The notes under the pieces: generated by a model
Seen by the model: only the letters and a program-made list of their open reading frames with translations
Databases searched by the model: none
Told to the model about the DNA's origin: nothing
From: Kordiimonas sediminis
GTDB lineage: Bacteria; Pseudomonadota; Alphaproteobacteria; Sphingomonadales; Kordiimonadaceae
Assembly (NCBI RefSeq): GCF_014656395.1
Contig: NZ_BNCI01000001.1
Span: 62,001-126,000 of the forward strand
DNA length: 64,000 nt
Reading direction: 5' to 3'
Shown: in pieces, positions 56,495 through 64,000 of the stretch
Position numbering within the stretch: the first letter of the stretch is position 1
Layout: the number at the start of each line of letters is the position of its first letter
Translations under genes and position numbers: made by a program

Positions 56495-57585
56495 CGCCCA
56501 CTTCTTTCGCGAGCGATGAACCATTGCTGAAAGCCCTTTTCTAGCGCATCAATTGTTGATGGCAACCCAAGCTCCTCTCCCTTCAGGTCCAGCCACTCAT
56601 TGACTGTCTTCCCTTGCGTTATCGCGGCAGCAACTTCTGCAAAAATTTGGACATTGCCCGTTGTTTCAATCATATAGTCTGCAAACGCACGAGACTGGGA
56701 ATAAAACATTACAGGGGCTGGGCCTTCCTCCGGCGGTGCCATGTCCGACTGGTTTAGGATAACAACACCGCCCATGCCTCCTGCATCTGCAGATTGACGA
56801 CGCGCTTCCATGACTTTCCTTGCCTCGGCCAAAGCTGGGTGTCCCATGGTTAAATACTCTTCAAAGGACCAAATCTGTGTAAAGTCATTCTGCGTCTTTA
56901 TACCCGTCATCCGTCCGTATCTGCTTTCAGTCAATACAGCATTCTCCAGAAGGACTGCAGACATTTCATCCATCCAGTCAGGCGCAGGACTTCCATATTC
57001 ACTTGGCAAGGCTGGTGGCCCATCCCCCGCCTGCAAAAGGTTGGCATTCTGGTCCGGGTAATAGCTGCGCATGAAAAACATATGTCCCAATTCATGGGCC
57101 AAAATTCCATGATGAAGATCATCATCCTGTCTGCCACGTGCATTCAGGCTTGCCTCCACCGACTGGGCCACGACCTTTTCCAAAGCTTCATCCTTTAAGT
57201 CAGGGCGTGACGCTTGCACTTGTGCCCGCACACTGCGTTCAACCATCGCGCGGCGGTCATCAAGGGTCATCCAGGGCAGGACAACCGGAAACAATCTTAG
57301 TAAGTTAGTGCGAACTTCAGCGTCCCGCACCTCTCCAAGAACCAGCGCAGCCTTGGGAGCTTTTTTGCCAAAATATCTCTCAAACGCGGCAGCAGCCTCA
57401 TCAATACTGTGGGCATAGGAAGCGGTTGCCCCTGCTTTGCCGATCACGGTCCCGGCTTCGCTTTCCAGACATTCAAAGCCGGGCCGGCTACAGATGTCCT
57501 CAATACTTAGGCCTTCGTCCGCGCTCTGTGGTAAAACACCCGCCAAAAGGGCACAGGTAAAAAGATAAACTTTCGACGTTTTCAT
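56491..57585 (-). CDS. Exported HExxH putative metallopeptidase
   Basis: A 364-residue protein of unknown family with a hydrophobic leader (about 1-20). The zinc motif is HELGH at 164-168 within HHGILAHELGHMFFMRSYYP; DWMDEMSAVLLENAVLTES about 40 residues later could supply the third (Glu) ligand as in gluzincins. No other domain is recognised. It probably acts in the periplasm or on the cell surface. Upstream there is a pair of TGTCCGGACA palindromes. The gene end overlaps the convergent EF-hand gene by four bases. Activity is inferred from the motif only. Confidence 0.7.
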   Translation of the reverse strand: MKTSKVYLFTCALLAGVLPQSADEGLSIEDICSRPGFECLESEAGTVIGKAGATASYAHSIDEAAAAFERYFGKKAPKAALVLGEVRDAEVRTNLLRLFPVVLPWMTLDDRRAMVERSVRAQVQASRPDLKDEALEKVVAQSVEASLNARGRQDDDLHHGILAHELGHMFFMRSYYPDQNANLLQAGDGPPALPSEYGSPAPDWMDEMSAVLLENAVLTESRYGRMTGIKTQNDFTQIWSFEEYLTMGHPALAEARKVMEARRQSADAGGMGGVVILNQSDMAPPEEGPAPVMFYSQSRAFADYMIETTGNVQIFAEVAAAITQGKTVNEWLDLKGEELGLPSTIDALEKGFQQWFIARERSGR

Positions 57586-57655
57586 AGAGTCCTCGCATAG
57601 TTATTTATTGGGAAATGTCTTGTTACGAAGACCGGGGCGTATCTCCAGACTTTTC

Positions 57656-57698
57656 GTGTCCGGACACTCCCTTTTGGAAGAGATATCTTGTCCGGACA
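57656..57698 (-). promoter_or_regulatory. Phased pair of TGTCCGGACA palindromes
   Basis: GTGTCCGGACAC (57656-57667), a perfect 12-bp palindrome, and TGTCCGGACA (57689-57698), a 10-bp copy, have centres 32 bp apart, three helical turns. They lie 71 to 113 bp upstream of the metallopeptidase start and downstream of the DJ-1-like gene, so they most likely control the metallopeptidase gene. The regulator is unknown. Confidence 0.55.
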
Positions 57699-57717
57699 TC
57701 CTAATAAGCACCCTATA

Positions 57718-57757
57718 AGGCAGTCCCGTCACCATACTGGTGATGCGGGAACTGCCT
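57718..57757 (-). terminator. Hairpin directly after the DJ-1-like gene
   Basis: AGGCAGTCCCG (57718-57728) pairs with CGGGAACTGCCT (57746-57757, one bulge) and encloses TCACCA/TGGTGA. It begins two bases past the stop of the DJ-1-like gene on the minus strand. U residues after it are few. Confidence 0.55.
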
Positions 57758-57758
57758 C

Positions 57759-58883
57759 TTAATTTGTGCCTTTATCAAGCTGGTCAATAATGGCCTGTGC
57801 AACGGCTGCCGATGACAGGTGATTTTGTCCTGTGATAAGACGCCCATCAATCTCTACATGGGGGACATTTCTTTCTGCATGGCGAAAATCGCCGCCGTGG
57901 GCGCTGATGGTTTCAGTAATCTTAAATGGAAACGCCAAATAATATTCTGCGTCTTGCCGTTCAAATGCATCAGGGTAGCCACTAACACGCTTGCCGGATA
58001 CAAGATACGAACCATCCTTTTCCTTTAGAAAGGCAATACCAGCCGTACCGTGACAGACCGAGGATATGATGCCCTTATTCTGTTCGTAAACATGCATGGC
58101 AATCTTTTGAATGTGCGCATTATCAGCCACCCCGTACATAGCGTTCCCGCCACCAACATAGTGCACTGCCTGATATTTACCCGCGTCAATTTGATCGGGG
58201 GACGCTGTATCGGACAGACGCGCCATCAAATCTTTGTCGTACAAATAGTCTTTTTGAATTGTCTCTGATGTATTGATGTAGGCCAGCGGAATGGCACCCC
58301 CCGTAGGCGTTACGAAATCAACAGCGTAACCTGCCTTTCGGAAAACATCATAAGCCTTCACTATCTCGGCAAAGCTGACGCCGGTCGGGCGGTTAGTATC
58401 GCCGTGATAATCCGCATTGGACATGATGAACAAGACCCGCCTGTCAGGAATAGTGCCTTCCAAAGCTGTCGCTGACTTACTGATGATTTTCCAGTCGCCC
58501 TCAATCTTCTTCAACAGGAACATATCAATATACTGTGTTCCCTGCGGAAATACGCTAATCGATGCCTTGGCCGTTGCAATATCATTCTCGATATCAATTG
58601 AGATCACATCCCCCACCCGGCGGCTGTCACCTGTGCGCGAGCTAAACCAGGATGCATAGTCCTCTGGTGCCACCAGCCAAACTGGCTTGTCATCACGCGC
58701 CAGATACAGGGTTGCCTCGGGGTGAAAGGCATCTTTGACCCGGTCAGGCTGATAGGTTGCAGTGCCTTCGATATAGTCGATCAAAGTTTCGCGGATCGCT
58801 GCCCGGTCATCACTTGCACTGATCGCCGGTGATAGAAATGCCAGCGCCGTTATGGCCACCATCCAGATTTTTTGTAACGTCAT
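57759..58883 (-). CDS. Exported NTF2-like / DJ-1 (PfpI) fusion
   Basis: A 374-residue two-domain protein. The ATG at 58881-58883 has AGGAGGAATTAATC upstream; the frame is open 15 codons further with no signals. A signal peptide (MTLQKIWMVAITALAFL..., ending ISA-SD near 23) is followed by an NTF2/SnoaL-like domain (about 25-140; EGDWKIISKSATALEG ends it), then a class I glutamine amidotransferase-like DJ-1 domain (about 150-370) with the nucleophile-elbow Cys in GIISSVCHGTAGIAF. DJ-1/HchA relatives are normally cytosolic; this one is exported. The function, perhaps glyoxal or stress defence, is unknown. It follows a membrane-bound AraC gene on the same strand by 105 bp. Confidence 0.85.
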   Translation of the reverse strand: MTLQKIWMVAITALAFLSPAISASDDRAAIRETLIDYIEGTATYQPDRVKDAFHPEATLYLARDDKPVWLVAPEDYASWFSSRTGDSRRVGDVISIDIENDIATAKASISVFPQGTQYIDMFLLKKIEGDWKIISKSATALEGTIPDRRVLFIMSNADYHGDTNRPTGVSFAEIVKAYDVFRKAGYAVDFVTPTGGAIPLAYINTSETIQKDYLYDKDLMARLSDTASPDQIDAGKYQAVHYVGGGNAMYGVADNAHIQKIAMHVYEQNKGIISSVCHGTAGIAFLKEKDGSYLVSGKRVSGYPDAFERQDAEYYLAFPFKITETISAHGGDFRHAERNVPHVEIDGRLITGQNHLSSAAVAQAIIDQLDKGTN

Positions 58884-58988
58884 GATTAATTCCTCCTGTC
58901 GCATGTCGTTCGCGCAGACAGTGCCCATAGCAACGTTTGCCGACCATACGGCGGAGGATTTTCGGACTACGGTTTTATGATTTCGTAG

Positions 58989-60023
58989 TCAGGAAGGGCC
59001 TGTTTCCCGGAACGCGGCCGGGGTCATCCCTTTGTGCTTTTTAAACGCAGTATAGAATGTAGACAGCGAATTATAGCCACACGCTTCTGCGATAGTTTCA
59101 ATGTTCTGGGCAGGTTGGCGATGCAGCATGTCGCAAGCCCGCCCAATCCGGTGTGCATTTATAAAATCATTAAAAGATGTCTGCCGGTGTTTATTCAGAA
59201 AACGCGATACTGTCGCTGAAGGCAGTCCAAGTTTTTTGGCGACCACCGTCAAACTGATGGTGGGCATGAGGAAAAAGTCAGTGTCTTTCTCCAACGCCTG
59301 TAATCTTGCCTCAATGTCAGCCGCTTCATCCGCAGACAAAGCAGAAGCTGCCGTGCCTTGCCCTAATGTCTGTTTGGGCTGCCTGGAGACCAGGAAACAT
59401 AACAGGGTCAACACTAGCACCAGTGAAAAGCTCAGCGCCCCCATGATATAGGACGTATAGGACGCCGTGAAAAAGGCGGTCCAGATCAGCCAGTTGCCCA
59501 AAAGGGTAGCCAATGCAATTTGTTCATCTGCTGATGTCCAGGTCCTGTTACCTAAATACGCCCTGACCACACCGTACATGCGCTGGGAGGCAAGCACCAA
59601 ATAGATCAACCAGACAATATTAACGACCTTATATATCAAGCCACCCCATAGGTCCGGGTATGTTTGATAGGGCCAAACAATACCCACAATCAGCACAAGG
59701 GCCAAATGAATGGATAGGTGCATACGCCATCCGCGCCACTGTTCCGGCGACTGATGCTGCACCGACATTATATAGGAATATAAAAAAGGACCGATCAAAT
59801 AGCAGGCGGACAGCCCGACCTGCAACCAAACGCGAGAAAGGTCCGGGTCAAAATAAAACAGCACCGATTTGAAAATACGAAAGCCGAGCGCAATCAGCAT
59901 GCCTGCCAGAAATTTCCGCGCAAAGTTGCCGTCGCTACGACAAAACAGCCATAGCGCTAAAAGTATCGCATTCAGCGCCCCCAGTGCACTGAAGGTAAAT
60001 AAGAGATAACTGGAAAGCTCCAT
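58989..60023 (-). CDS. AraC-type regulator with N-terminal 7-TM domain
   Basis: A 344-residue protein. Residues about 1-215 contain seven hydrophobic helices (for example LLFTFSALGALNAILLALWL and VLVLTLLCFLVSRQ). Residues 240-344 are an AraC/XylS DNA-binding domain with two helix-turn-helices (SLTVVAKKLGLPSATVSRFL, IETIAEACGYNSLSTFYTAF). Membrane-embedded AraC regulators of this layout are common in Bacteroidetes and marine Proteobacteria; signals are unknown. It lies just upstream, on the same strand, of the exported DJ-1-like gene, its likely target. Confidence 0.9.
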   Translation of the reverse strand: MELSSYLLFTFSALGALNAILLALWLFCRSDGNFARKFLAGMLIALGFRIFKSVLFYFDPDLSRVWLQVGLSACYLIGPFLYSYIMSVQHQSPEQWRGWRMHLSIHLALVLIVGIVWPYQTYPDLWGGLIYKVVNIVWLIYLVLASQRMYGVVRAYLGNRTWTSADEQIALATLLGNWLIWTAFFTASYTSYIMGALSFSLVLVLTLLCFLVSRQPKQTLGQGTAASALSADEAADIEARLQALEKDTDFFLMPTISLTVVAKKLGLPSATVSRFLNKHRQTSFNDFINAHRIGRACDMLHRQPAQNIETIAEACGYNSLSTFYTAFKKHKGMTPAAFRETGPS

Positions 60024-60169
60024 AACCCTGCTCGCATCACCGTGAATACCCCGCTACCAGATTAATCACTCAGATGGAAGTGCTGCAAGAGCTTCCTTCG
60101 TTTAGCTGTTACTTCAATAGTGAAAAGATATGATAAAATATGTCGGCCAAGTTTGGCGCAAATGGTTTG

Positions 60170-60778
60170 TCAGGACGCCCGTAATGACCAGTTATAGCGA
60201 ATAGCAAGGGCGCGCACACTAAAGGCAAGCAGCACTGCAATCAATATACGCGTGGACGCTTCCAGTGTCTCTGGCATCAAAACAAAGGTACCCGCGCCGA
60301 CAAGCGCCGCCGTGATATATATTTCCTTATGGAACAACACGGGAATTTCGTTGCAGATAATATCCCGCACAATCCCGCCAAAGGTTGCGCTCATGGCACC
60401 AAACAAGACTGCAATGAACGGGTGTGCGCCGTAATCAACAGCCTTCGATGCACCGAGAACTGCGAACAAGGCAAGCCCCACAGCATCTGCCCAGATCAGA
60501 AGCGACAAACGCTTCCCGACAAGAAACCTCGACAGAAGTACCGTAATAATGGCGGCTCCAATACAAATAAAAATATCAGTGGGTTTTGTCACCCAGCCAA
60601 CAGGCGTTGCCCCCAACAAAAGATCTCGCATCGTACCGCCGCCAACACCTGTTACACAGGCGATGAAGGCCACACCAACAATATCCATTTCCCGCCGCAT
60701 AGCCTGCAGCGCTCCGCTGATTGCAAATACAGCAGTCCCAAGAAGCGATAAGGTCAAAAATATCATACTGGATGTCAT
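60170..60778 (-). CDS. TRIC-type cation channel family protein (UPF0126, YadS-like)
   Basis: A 202-residue membrane protein made of two similar three-helix repeats. GALQAMRREMDIVGVAFIAC VTGVGGGTMRD (in parts, about 22-52) and GASKAVDYGAHPFIAVLFGA then GIVRDIICNEIPVLFHKEIY carry the paired Gly-rich GGxxRD motifs of the family. Prokaryotic TRIC proteins are homotrimeric cation (K+) channels; the physiological role in bacteria is not clear. No strong ribosome site precedes the ATG, and an internal ATG at codon 5 is possible. It stands between an AraC gene and an aldolase-like gene, with no obvious functional link. Confidence 0.92.
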   Translation of the reverse strand: MTSSMIFLTLSLLGTAVFAISGALQAMRREMDIVGVAFIACVTGVGGGTMRDLLLGATPVGWVTKPTDIFICIGAAIITVLLSRFLVGKRLSLLIWADAVGLALFAVLGASKAVDYGAHPFIAVLFGAMSATFGGIVRDIICNEIPVLFHKEIYITAALVGAGTFVLMPETLEASTRILIAVLLAFSVRALAIRYNWSLRAS

Positions 60779-60902
60779 GGCCCGACATTACTCTGCGCTC
60801 TGCACCGCGTCCAGCGTGAACACTGTGTCCAGGTAAAAATAGAAATAAAAACTACCCCAGAGCAAACAATAGTGAATAGCCTGCCATCAGGCGGTGTACG
60901 TC

Positions 60903-61985
60903 CTACTCTACCAGCGACACAAAGCGGGCAACCAGTTCCTCATTTGTCCAGTCATCCAAGGCGTCCCCCACCTGTATTTCAAACCGGCTTGCATTCGCGC
61001 CCGCATTCACAATCCGATCAAACAACCAGACTTTTTCTTTCTCTGCGATGGCCAATGCTTTTTTCTCAAGCAAGTCTGCAGCAATCGGCAGTTCTACCTG
61101 AAATCCACTACACTGAATTCCTTCAGGTAAAGCGTTTTCCCCGAAGGCTTGCCGGATACTGGCTGACAGGCTCAAGGCACTCTGATGGAATTCAGGAATC
61201 CTTGGCAGATAGTGATCAAGCCCCCAAAGCGCCGTTAACACATACGGAAAAGCCGTGAATAAATCTCCGCCCAGTCTGGTACGCCACGGCACAAGACTGT
61301 CTATGAAATCAGCATCCCCCGCGACGATACCGCCCGCGGCAGCCCCAAGCGTTTTATAAAGTGAAACATAAACAGAATCCGCCATTGCTGCGACTTCATC
61401 ATAGGACTTACCGTAATAACAAGATGCCTCAAAAAGCCGTGCCCCATCAAAATGAAGCGGGATATTGCTTGCTTTAGAGAAATGTTTGAGCTGTTCCAGC
61501 ACCTGCCAGTCAGGAAGTTTGAACCCTGCACGTCTGGTTGGCAGTTCCACCACGATGGACGATAGATCAGTGGACAACGCGGCGATATCCGCTTCATCCA
61601 CCGCGTATCCCTCTTTGCCGAACATCACGGCCTCCAACCCAAGCAGTTCGCTGTAGGCAAGGGCTTCATCCACCTGCATGTGGGACTGTGGGTGGACGGC
61701 AATCCTTTTCTTGCCTGACTGTCTCGACCGGGACAGTAGAACGCTATGCTGGCCTACCATATCCTTATGGAAAAACAGCGCCTTCTCCCGCCCTAAAATA
61801 TCTGCCATTTTTTGGTCCAGAATAGCAATCGCATGCCCCTGGCCATAAAAGTCTATATCCAGATCAACCTCGGGCACCCCTTGCATTCTACTGATCCACT
61901 GGCTGTGACTAAGCGGCTTATGCCGTGTGACAAATTTTTCACACTTTGCCATCAATGGATGCCCCAACAATATGCCGTGATACAC
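60903..61985 (-). CDS. Threonine aldolase-like PLP enzyme
   Basis: A 360-residue beta-eliminating lyase of the threonine aldolase family. PLP residues are visible: HFDGARLFEASC (D180 and R183) and the Schiff-base lysine K211 in YVSLYKTLGAAAGGIVAGD. The start GTG follows AGGAGATAATTAC. It differs from bacterial LtaE enzymes in its N-terminus, where an extended segment (about 1-45) is present. Threonine/allo-threonine cleavage to glycine and acetaldehyde is the standard reaction, but other beta-hydroxy amino acids are possible. It is a single gene. Confidence 0.87.
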   Translation of the reverse strand: MYHGILLGHPLMAKCEKFVTRHKPLSHSQWISRMQGVPEVDLDIDFYGQGHAIAILDQKMADILGREKALFFHKDMVGQHSVLLSRSRQSGKKRIAVHPQSHMQVDEALAYSELLGLEAVMFGKEGYAVDEADIAALSTDLSSIVVELPTRRAGFKLPDWQVLEQLKHFSKASNIPLHFDGARLFEASCYYGKSYDEVAAMADSVYVSLYKTLGAAAGGIVAGDADFIDSLVPWRTRLGGDLFTAFPYVLTALWGLDHYLPRIPEFHQSALSLSASIRQAFGENALPEGIQCSGFQVELPIAADLLEKKALAIAEKEKVWLFDRIVNAGANASRFEIQVGDALDDWTNEELVARFVSLVE

Positions 61986-62120
61986 GTAATTATCTCCTGA
62001 TGATCGTCTTTAGACTATTGGCTGGCGAAACGGCGCCATCTCTGCTGCGCATACCCTAAATATCATTCGGCAGATTTGCCACCAGTATCTAGGGATAAAC
62101 AAACCAAGGCTTCGGAATGC

Positions 62121-62255
62121 ATTGGCTCAGGAGCGTGCTGATGCCAGTGATGAATTGGCGAATGAGCTGCAAACACTTGCAGCGTTAAGTGCTACCAGCA
62201 GGGTGTCGGCAGAAGCGAAGGAAGCGCTGACAGGATATCAGTCTGTTTTGATCTA
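62121..62255 (+). pseudogene. Short coding remnant in a gene-poor gap
   Basis: The 610-bp gap 61986-62595 has no intact gene. Within it, 44 codons read LAQERADASDELANELQTLA and end at TAA (62253-62255); the reading is open to about 62030 but has no ATG and no ribosome site. The amphipathic, Ala/Glu-rich composition looks like genuine coding sequence, so it may be the C-terminal end of a decayed gene. The rest of the gap, including two opposing open frames near 62185-62584, looks non-coding. Confidence 0.35.
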
Positions 62256-62595
62256 AGGTACTGAGCATCAAGCTAATGCTGAAAGAACCATAGTAGGCAT
62301 GTTTTTGAGCTGAACTATTCTCCTTAGCCAAGTTTTGGACACCGCACGTGAGTAGCCTATACCACACCTTAAAAGACCGTATGCCAGTCAACCAATGTCG
62401 GATCATTTCAACTCAAGAGCCAAAGGTGCTGATTCCGCAAAAAAAGCACTCATTCCTCGGTTTTCGCTTTTTCTTAGAGGTTGGTGGAAAAATCATCCAT
62501 TGCTACAGCAAGAAAACAGGGATCAATGAAACAAATCTTGATCCCTGCAATCTACTCAGCCCAATCAATTTTTACCTACGTTAAATCGCACGCCT

Positions 62596-63030
62596 TCAAA
62601 CCGCATTCCCGGTGACTGGCTGGCGTCTTCTCAGCCACATTACCAGCGCTAACAGAACCGCACATACAGCGAGGTGTAGTATTTTCGGATTGATCGTCTG
62701 AAAATTGGCAAACAACAGAAACCATAATACCAAGAATACACCCACTGCTTTTTCGCCAATATCTTTATCTCGTAAAATTGCCACCGCACCAAAAACAAGA
62801 GCAGCCCCCATTATCCAAAGATAAAACAGGTATCCAGTAGAAGAAAATGCCACAATCGAACTATCCGATTTGTCCGACATGAATTGCGCAACTTCATCAA
62901 GTGGTCCCGCAAATATGTCGAAGGTATAGAGGCCAATTTCCTGGCCCAGTAACAGACTGCCTACGATAAGGCGCATGCCGCCGTATAGCAGGAACAACAC
63001 TCCAATGATCAGTACACCCTTTTTAGTCAT
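62596..63030 (-). CDS. Small membrane protein of unknown function
   Basis: A 144-residue protein with four hydrophobic helices (about 5-27, 62-83, 91-111, 116-133) and an Arg-rich end (MWLRRRQPVTGNAV). GCGAGGAT precedes the ATG. It is divergent from the PadR/HAAS pair, from which it is separated by a gap with nested palindromes, so PadR may control it too. I do not recognise the family; no motif for transport or catalysis is visible. Confidence 0.7.
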   Translation of the reverse strand: MTKKGVLIIGVLFLLYGGMRLIVGSLLLGQEIGLYTFDIFAGPLDEVAQFMSDKSDSSIVAFSSTGYLFYLWIMGAALVFGAVAILRDKDIGEKAVGVFLVLWFLLFANFQTINPKILHLAVCAVLLALVMWLRRRQPVTGNAV

Positions 63031-63080
63031 AATATCCTCGCTTCGGTTTATTGTTTTAATTTATCGATCACTATTATTAA

Positions 63081-63119
63081 CTTCACAATAGCACTATTGT
63101 CAACTTATTACTAGTGAAG
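63081..63119. promoter_or_regulatory. Nested palindromes, candidate PadR operator
   Basis: CAATAG-CA-CTATTG (63086-63099) is nested inside CTTCAC (63081-63086) / GTGAAG (63114-63119). The element lies in the divergent gap between the small membrane protein and PadR genes, where an autoregulated PadR would bind. Confidence 0.5.
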
Positions 63120-63172
63120 CCAATCAAGTGATGCTATCGTCATGCTTAGTTTTATTGATTGATGGATGTGGC

Positions 63173-63580
63173 GTGACGAAAAACAATACGAGCTCGGCTA
63201 ACGCAGAAGAGACACTCGAGCTGCAGAATAAGAAATTCAGGAAGGAACTGAATGCTGGCACATCTGCACTTATCTTGCTTAGCTTGCTGCGCAAGGCTGG
63301 CAAGCCGCTTTATGGGTATGAGATTTCCAAGCTTCTTGAGAAAAACGCATCCGACAAACAAGGCGCCATTTACCCGGTCTTAAGAAACATGGTTTCAAAG
63401 GGTCTTTTAGAGGTAGATGTTAAACCGTCTGACAGTGGCCCTCCCCGAAAGTATTTCAGTATCTCCCCTCTTGGCAGGACGGTCTTGCAGGAATGGATTA
63501 AAATCTGGGCTGAAACAAAAAATATCGTTGATTTTTCAATATCTGAAACACCGATCAAAAGTGATCAAGGCAATGACTGA
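63173..63580 (+). CDS. PadR family transcriptional regulator
   Basis: A 135-residue PadR protein. The winged helix contains LILLSLLRKAGKPLYGYEIS (about 33-52), SDKQGAIYPVLRNMVSKGLL and the wing PRKYFSISPLGRTVLQEW, which are typical of the PadR_N domain. The GTG at 63173 gives a normal length; an ATG at 63128 would add 15 residues of Cys/Leu-rich sequence and is less likely. It overlaps the next gene by 8 bp. PadR plus HAAS-domain membrane proteins are a recurrent pair in which PadR regulates the signalling module. Confidence 0.88.
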   Translation: MTKNNTSSANAEETLELQNKKFRKELNAGTSALILLSLLRKAGKPLYGYEISKLLEKNASDKQGAIYPVLRNMVSKGLLEVDVKPSDSGPPRKYFSISPLGRTVLQEWIKIWAETKNIVDFSISETPIKSDQGND

Positions 63581-64000
63581 TACCAATAAAAGCATCCAAA
63601 ACTACCTGAATGAGCTAACGGCAGAGCTTGCCGGTCAAGATCCCGCACTAGTGCAGGATGCGCTATATGATGCCGAACAACACTTTATCGCCGCTCTGGG
63701 TGATCCGGCAAACGATCAAACCAGCATTTCAGACATCATTGAGAAATACGGGCCAGCTAAAGACATAGCGCAATACTACTGCGACATTGAAGCCTCGGTT
63801 GACTTTGCGCTCCACGGTGCGCGAGAGAGATCCCCCCAAAAAGATAGATTTGCGTTTTTCACGATCTTAAAGGATGCAAGCGCCTATCAAGCCATTGCAT
63901 TCAGTATTCTATCCCTGCCACTGGGCATCCTCTATTTTGCATGGACCGTATGGGTCGGCGTTATCAGCCTGGGAGCCAGCCTGCTTATAGTGGGCATGCC
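63573..64000 (+). CDS. HAAS/DUF1700 domain membrane protein, incomplete at window end
   Basis: The first 142 residues of a protein that continues beyond the window. The N-terminal helical HAAS domain reads QNYLNELTAELAGQDPALVQ and DALYDAEQHFIAALGDP, followed by ISDIIEKYGPAKDIAQYYCD, and then membrane helices begin near residue 110 (AFSILSLPLGILYFAWTVWV). HAAS proteins next to PadR genes are putative sensors in envelope-signal modules. The start overlaps padR, so they are translationally coupled. The missing C-terminus (sensor or transporter part) cannot be assessed. Confidence 0.8.
   Translation, partial: MTDTNKSIQNYLNELTAELAGQDPALVQDALYDAEQHFIAALGDPANDQTSISDIIEKYGPAKDIAQYYCDIEASVDFALHGARERSPQKDRFAFFTILKDASAYQAIAFSILSLPLGILYFAWTVWVGVISLGASLLIVGM

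Noticed and set aside
62185-62584. Open frames on both strands in the gene-poor gap, possibly transposase pieces
   Set aside because: No terminal inverted repeats, target duplication or transposase motif could be seen; not reported as a mobile element.

Overview
This 64 kb window looks like an ordinary chromosomal stretch of a marine-type alphaproteobacterium. The assignment is an inference. It rests on a DUF2794 protein (a family typical of Alphaproteobacteria), two large TonB-dependent receptors, DUF2807 exported proteins, Lrp-coupled fused indolepyruvate oxidoreductase and moderate GC with AT-rich intergenic gaps. A Kordiimonadales/Emcibacterales-like relative would fit, but no 16S or other lineage marker is present. 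I see no tRNA, rRNA, CRISPR, intact insertion sequence or prophage.

Layout. 1-6 kb, minus strand: the 5' end of htpG, then a tightly coupled four-gene GldA/GldF/GldG-like ABC exporter with a DUF4340 protein, then a LigE-like GST. 6-16.9 kb: two tandem DUF2807 proteins, DUF2794, a TonB receptor, a TPR-sulfotransferase, a GT4 glycosyltransferase with a multispanning membrane protein, and an ECHDC3-like crotonase with a CoA-binding protein. 16.9-45 kb: a large aromatic catabolic block. It holds Lrp, fused indolepyruvate oxidoreductase, aromatic aminotransferase, an XRE/MmyB regulator, a TonB receptor, an SMR exporter, TetR, the aromatic amine dehydrogenase operon (aauB, mauE, mauD, aauA, two mono-haem cytochromes c), an acyl-CoA synthetase, an aldehyde dehydrogenase, paaR, paaZGIJK and paaABCDE. 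45-53 kb: a sulfotransferase, a CoA-transferase with divergent MarR, and the proline genes proB / proC-proA / putP. 53-64 kb: an exported KatG, a membrane EF-hand protein with a ribbon-helix-helix-like N-terminus, an exported HExxH protein, an exported NTF2-like/DJ-1 protein, a membrane AraC regulator, a TRIC channel, a threonine-aldolase-like enzyme, a decayed stretch, and a PadR/HAAS pair that runs off the end.

How the genes work together. Aromatic amines such as phenylethylamine can be oxidised in the periplasm by the TTQ enzyme to arylacetaldehydes, which the adjacent dehydrogenase can turn into arylacetate for PaaK. Phenylalanine can be transaminated and oxidatively decarboxylated by the indolepyruvate oxidoreductase straight to phenylacetyl-CoA. 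Both routes meet at the PaaABCE epoxidase, PaaG, PaaZ and PaaJ. The paa set is controlled by a TetR-type PaaR with two near-identical operators, each lying on a sigma70-like promoter. PaaF and PaaH are not in the window, nor is MauG, the di-haem enzyme that usually matures the TTQ cofactor.

Strongest leads: TTQ maturation without a local mauG; a palindrome next to the aau promoter; two unexplained phased operator pairs (6.0 kb and 57.7 kb); a switch-like RNA leader before proC; and the ribbon-helix-helix/transmembrane/EF-hand protein.
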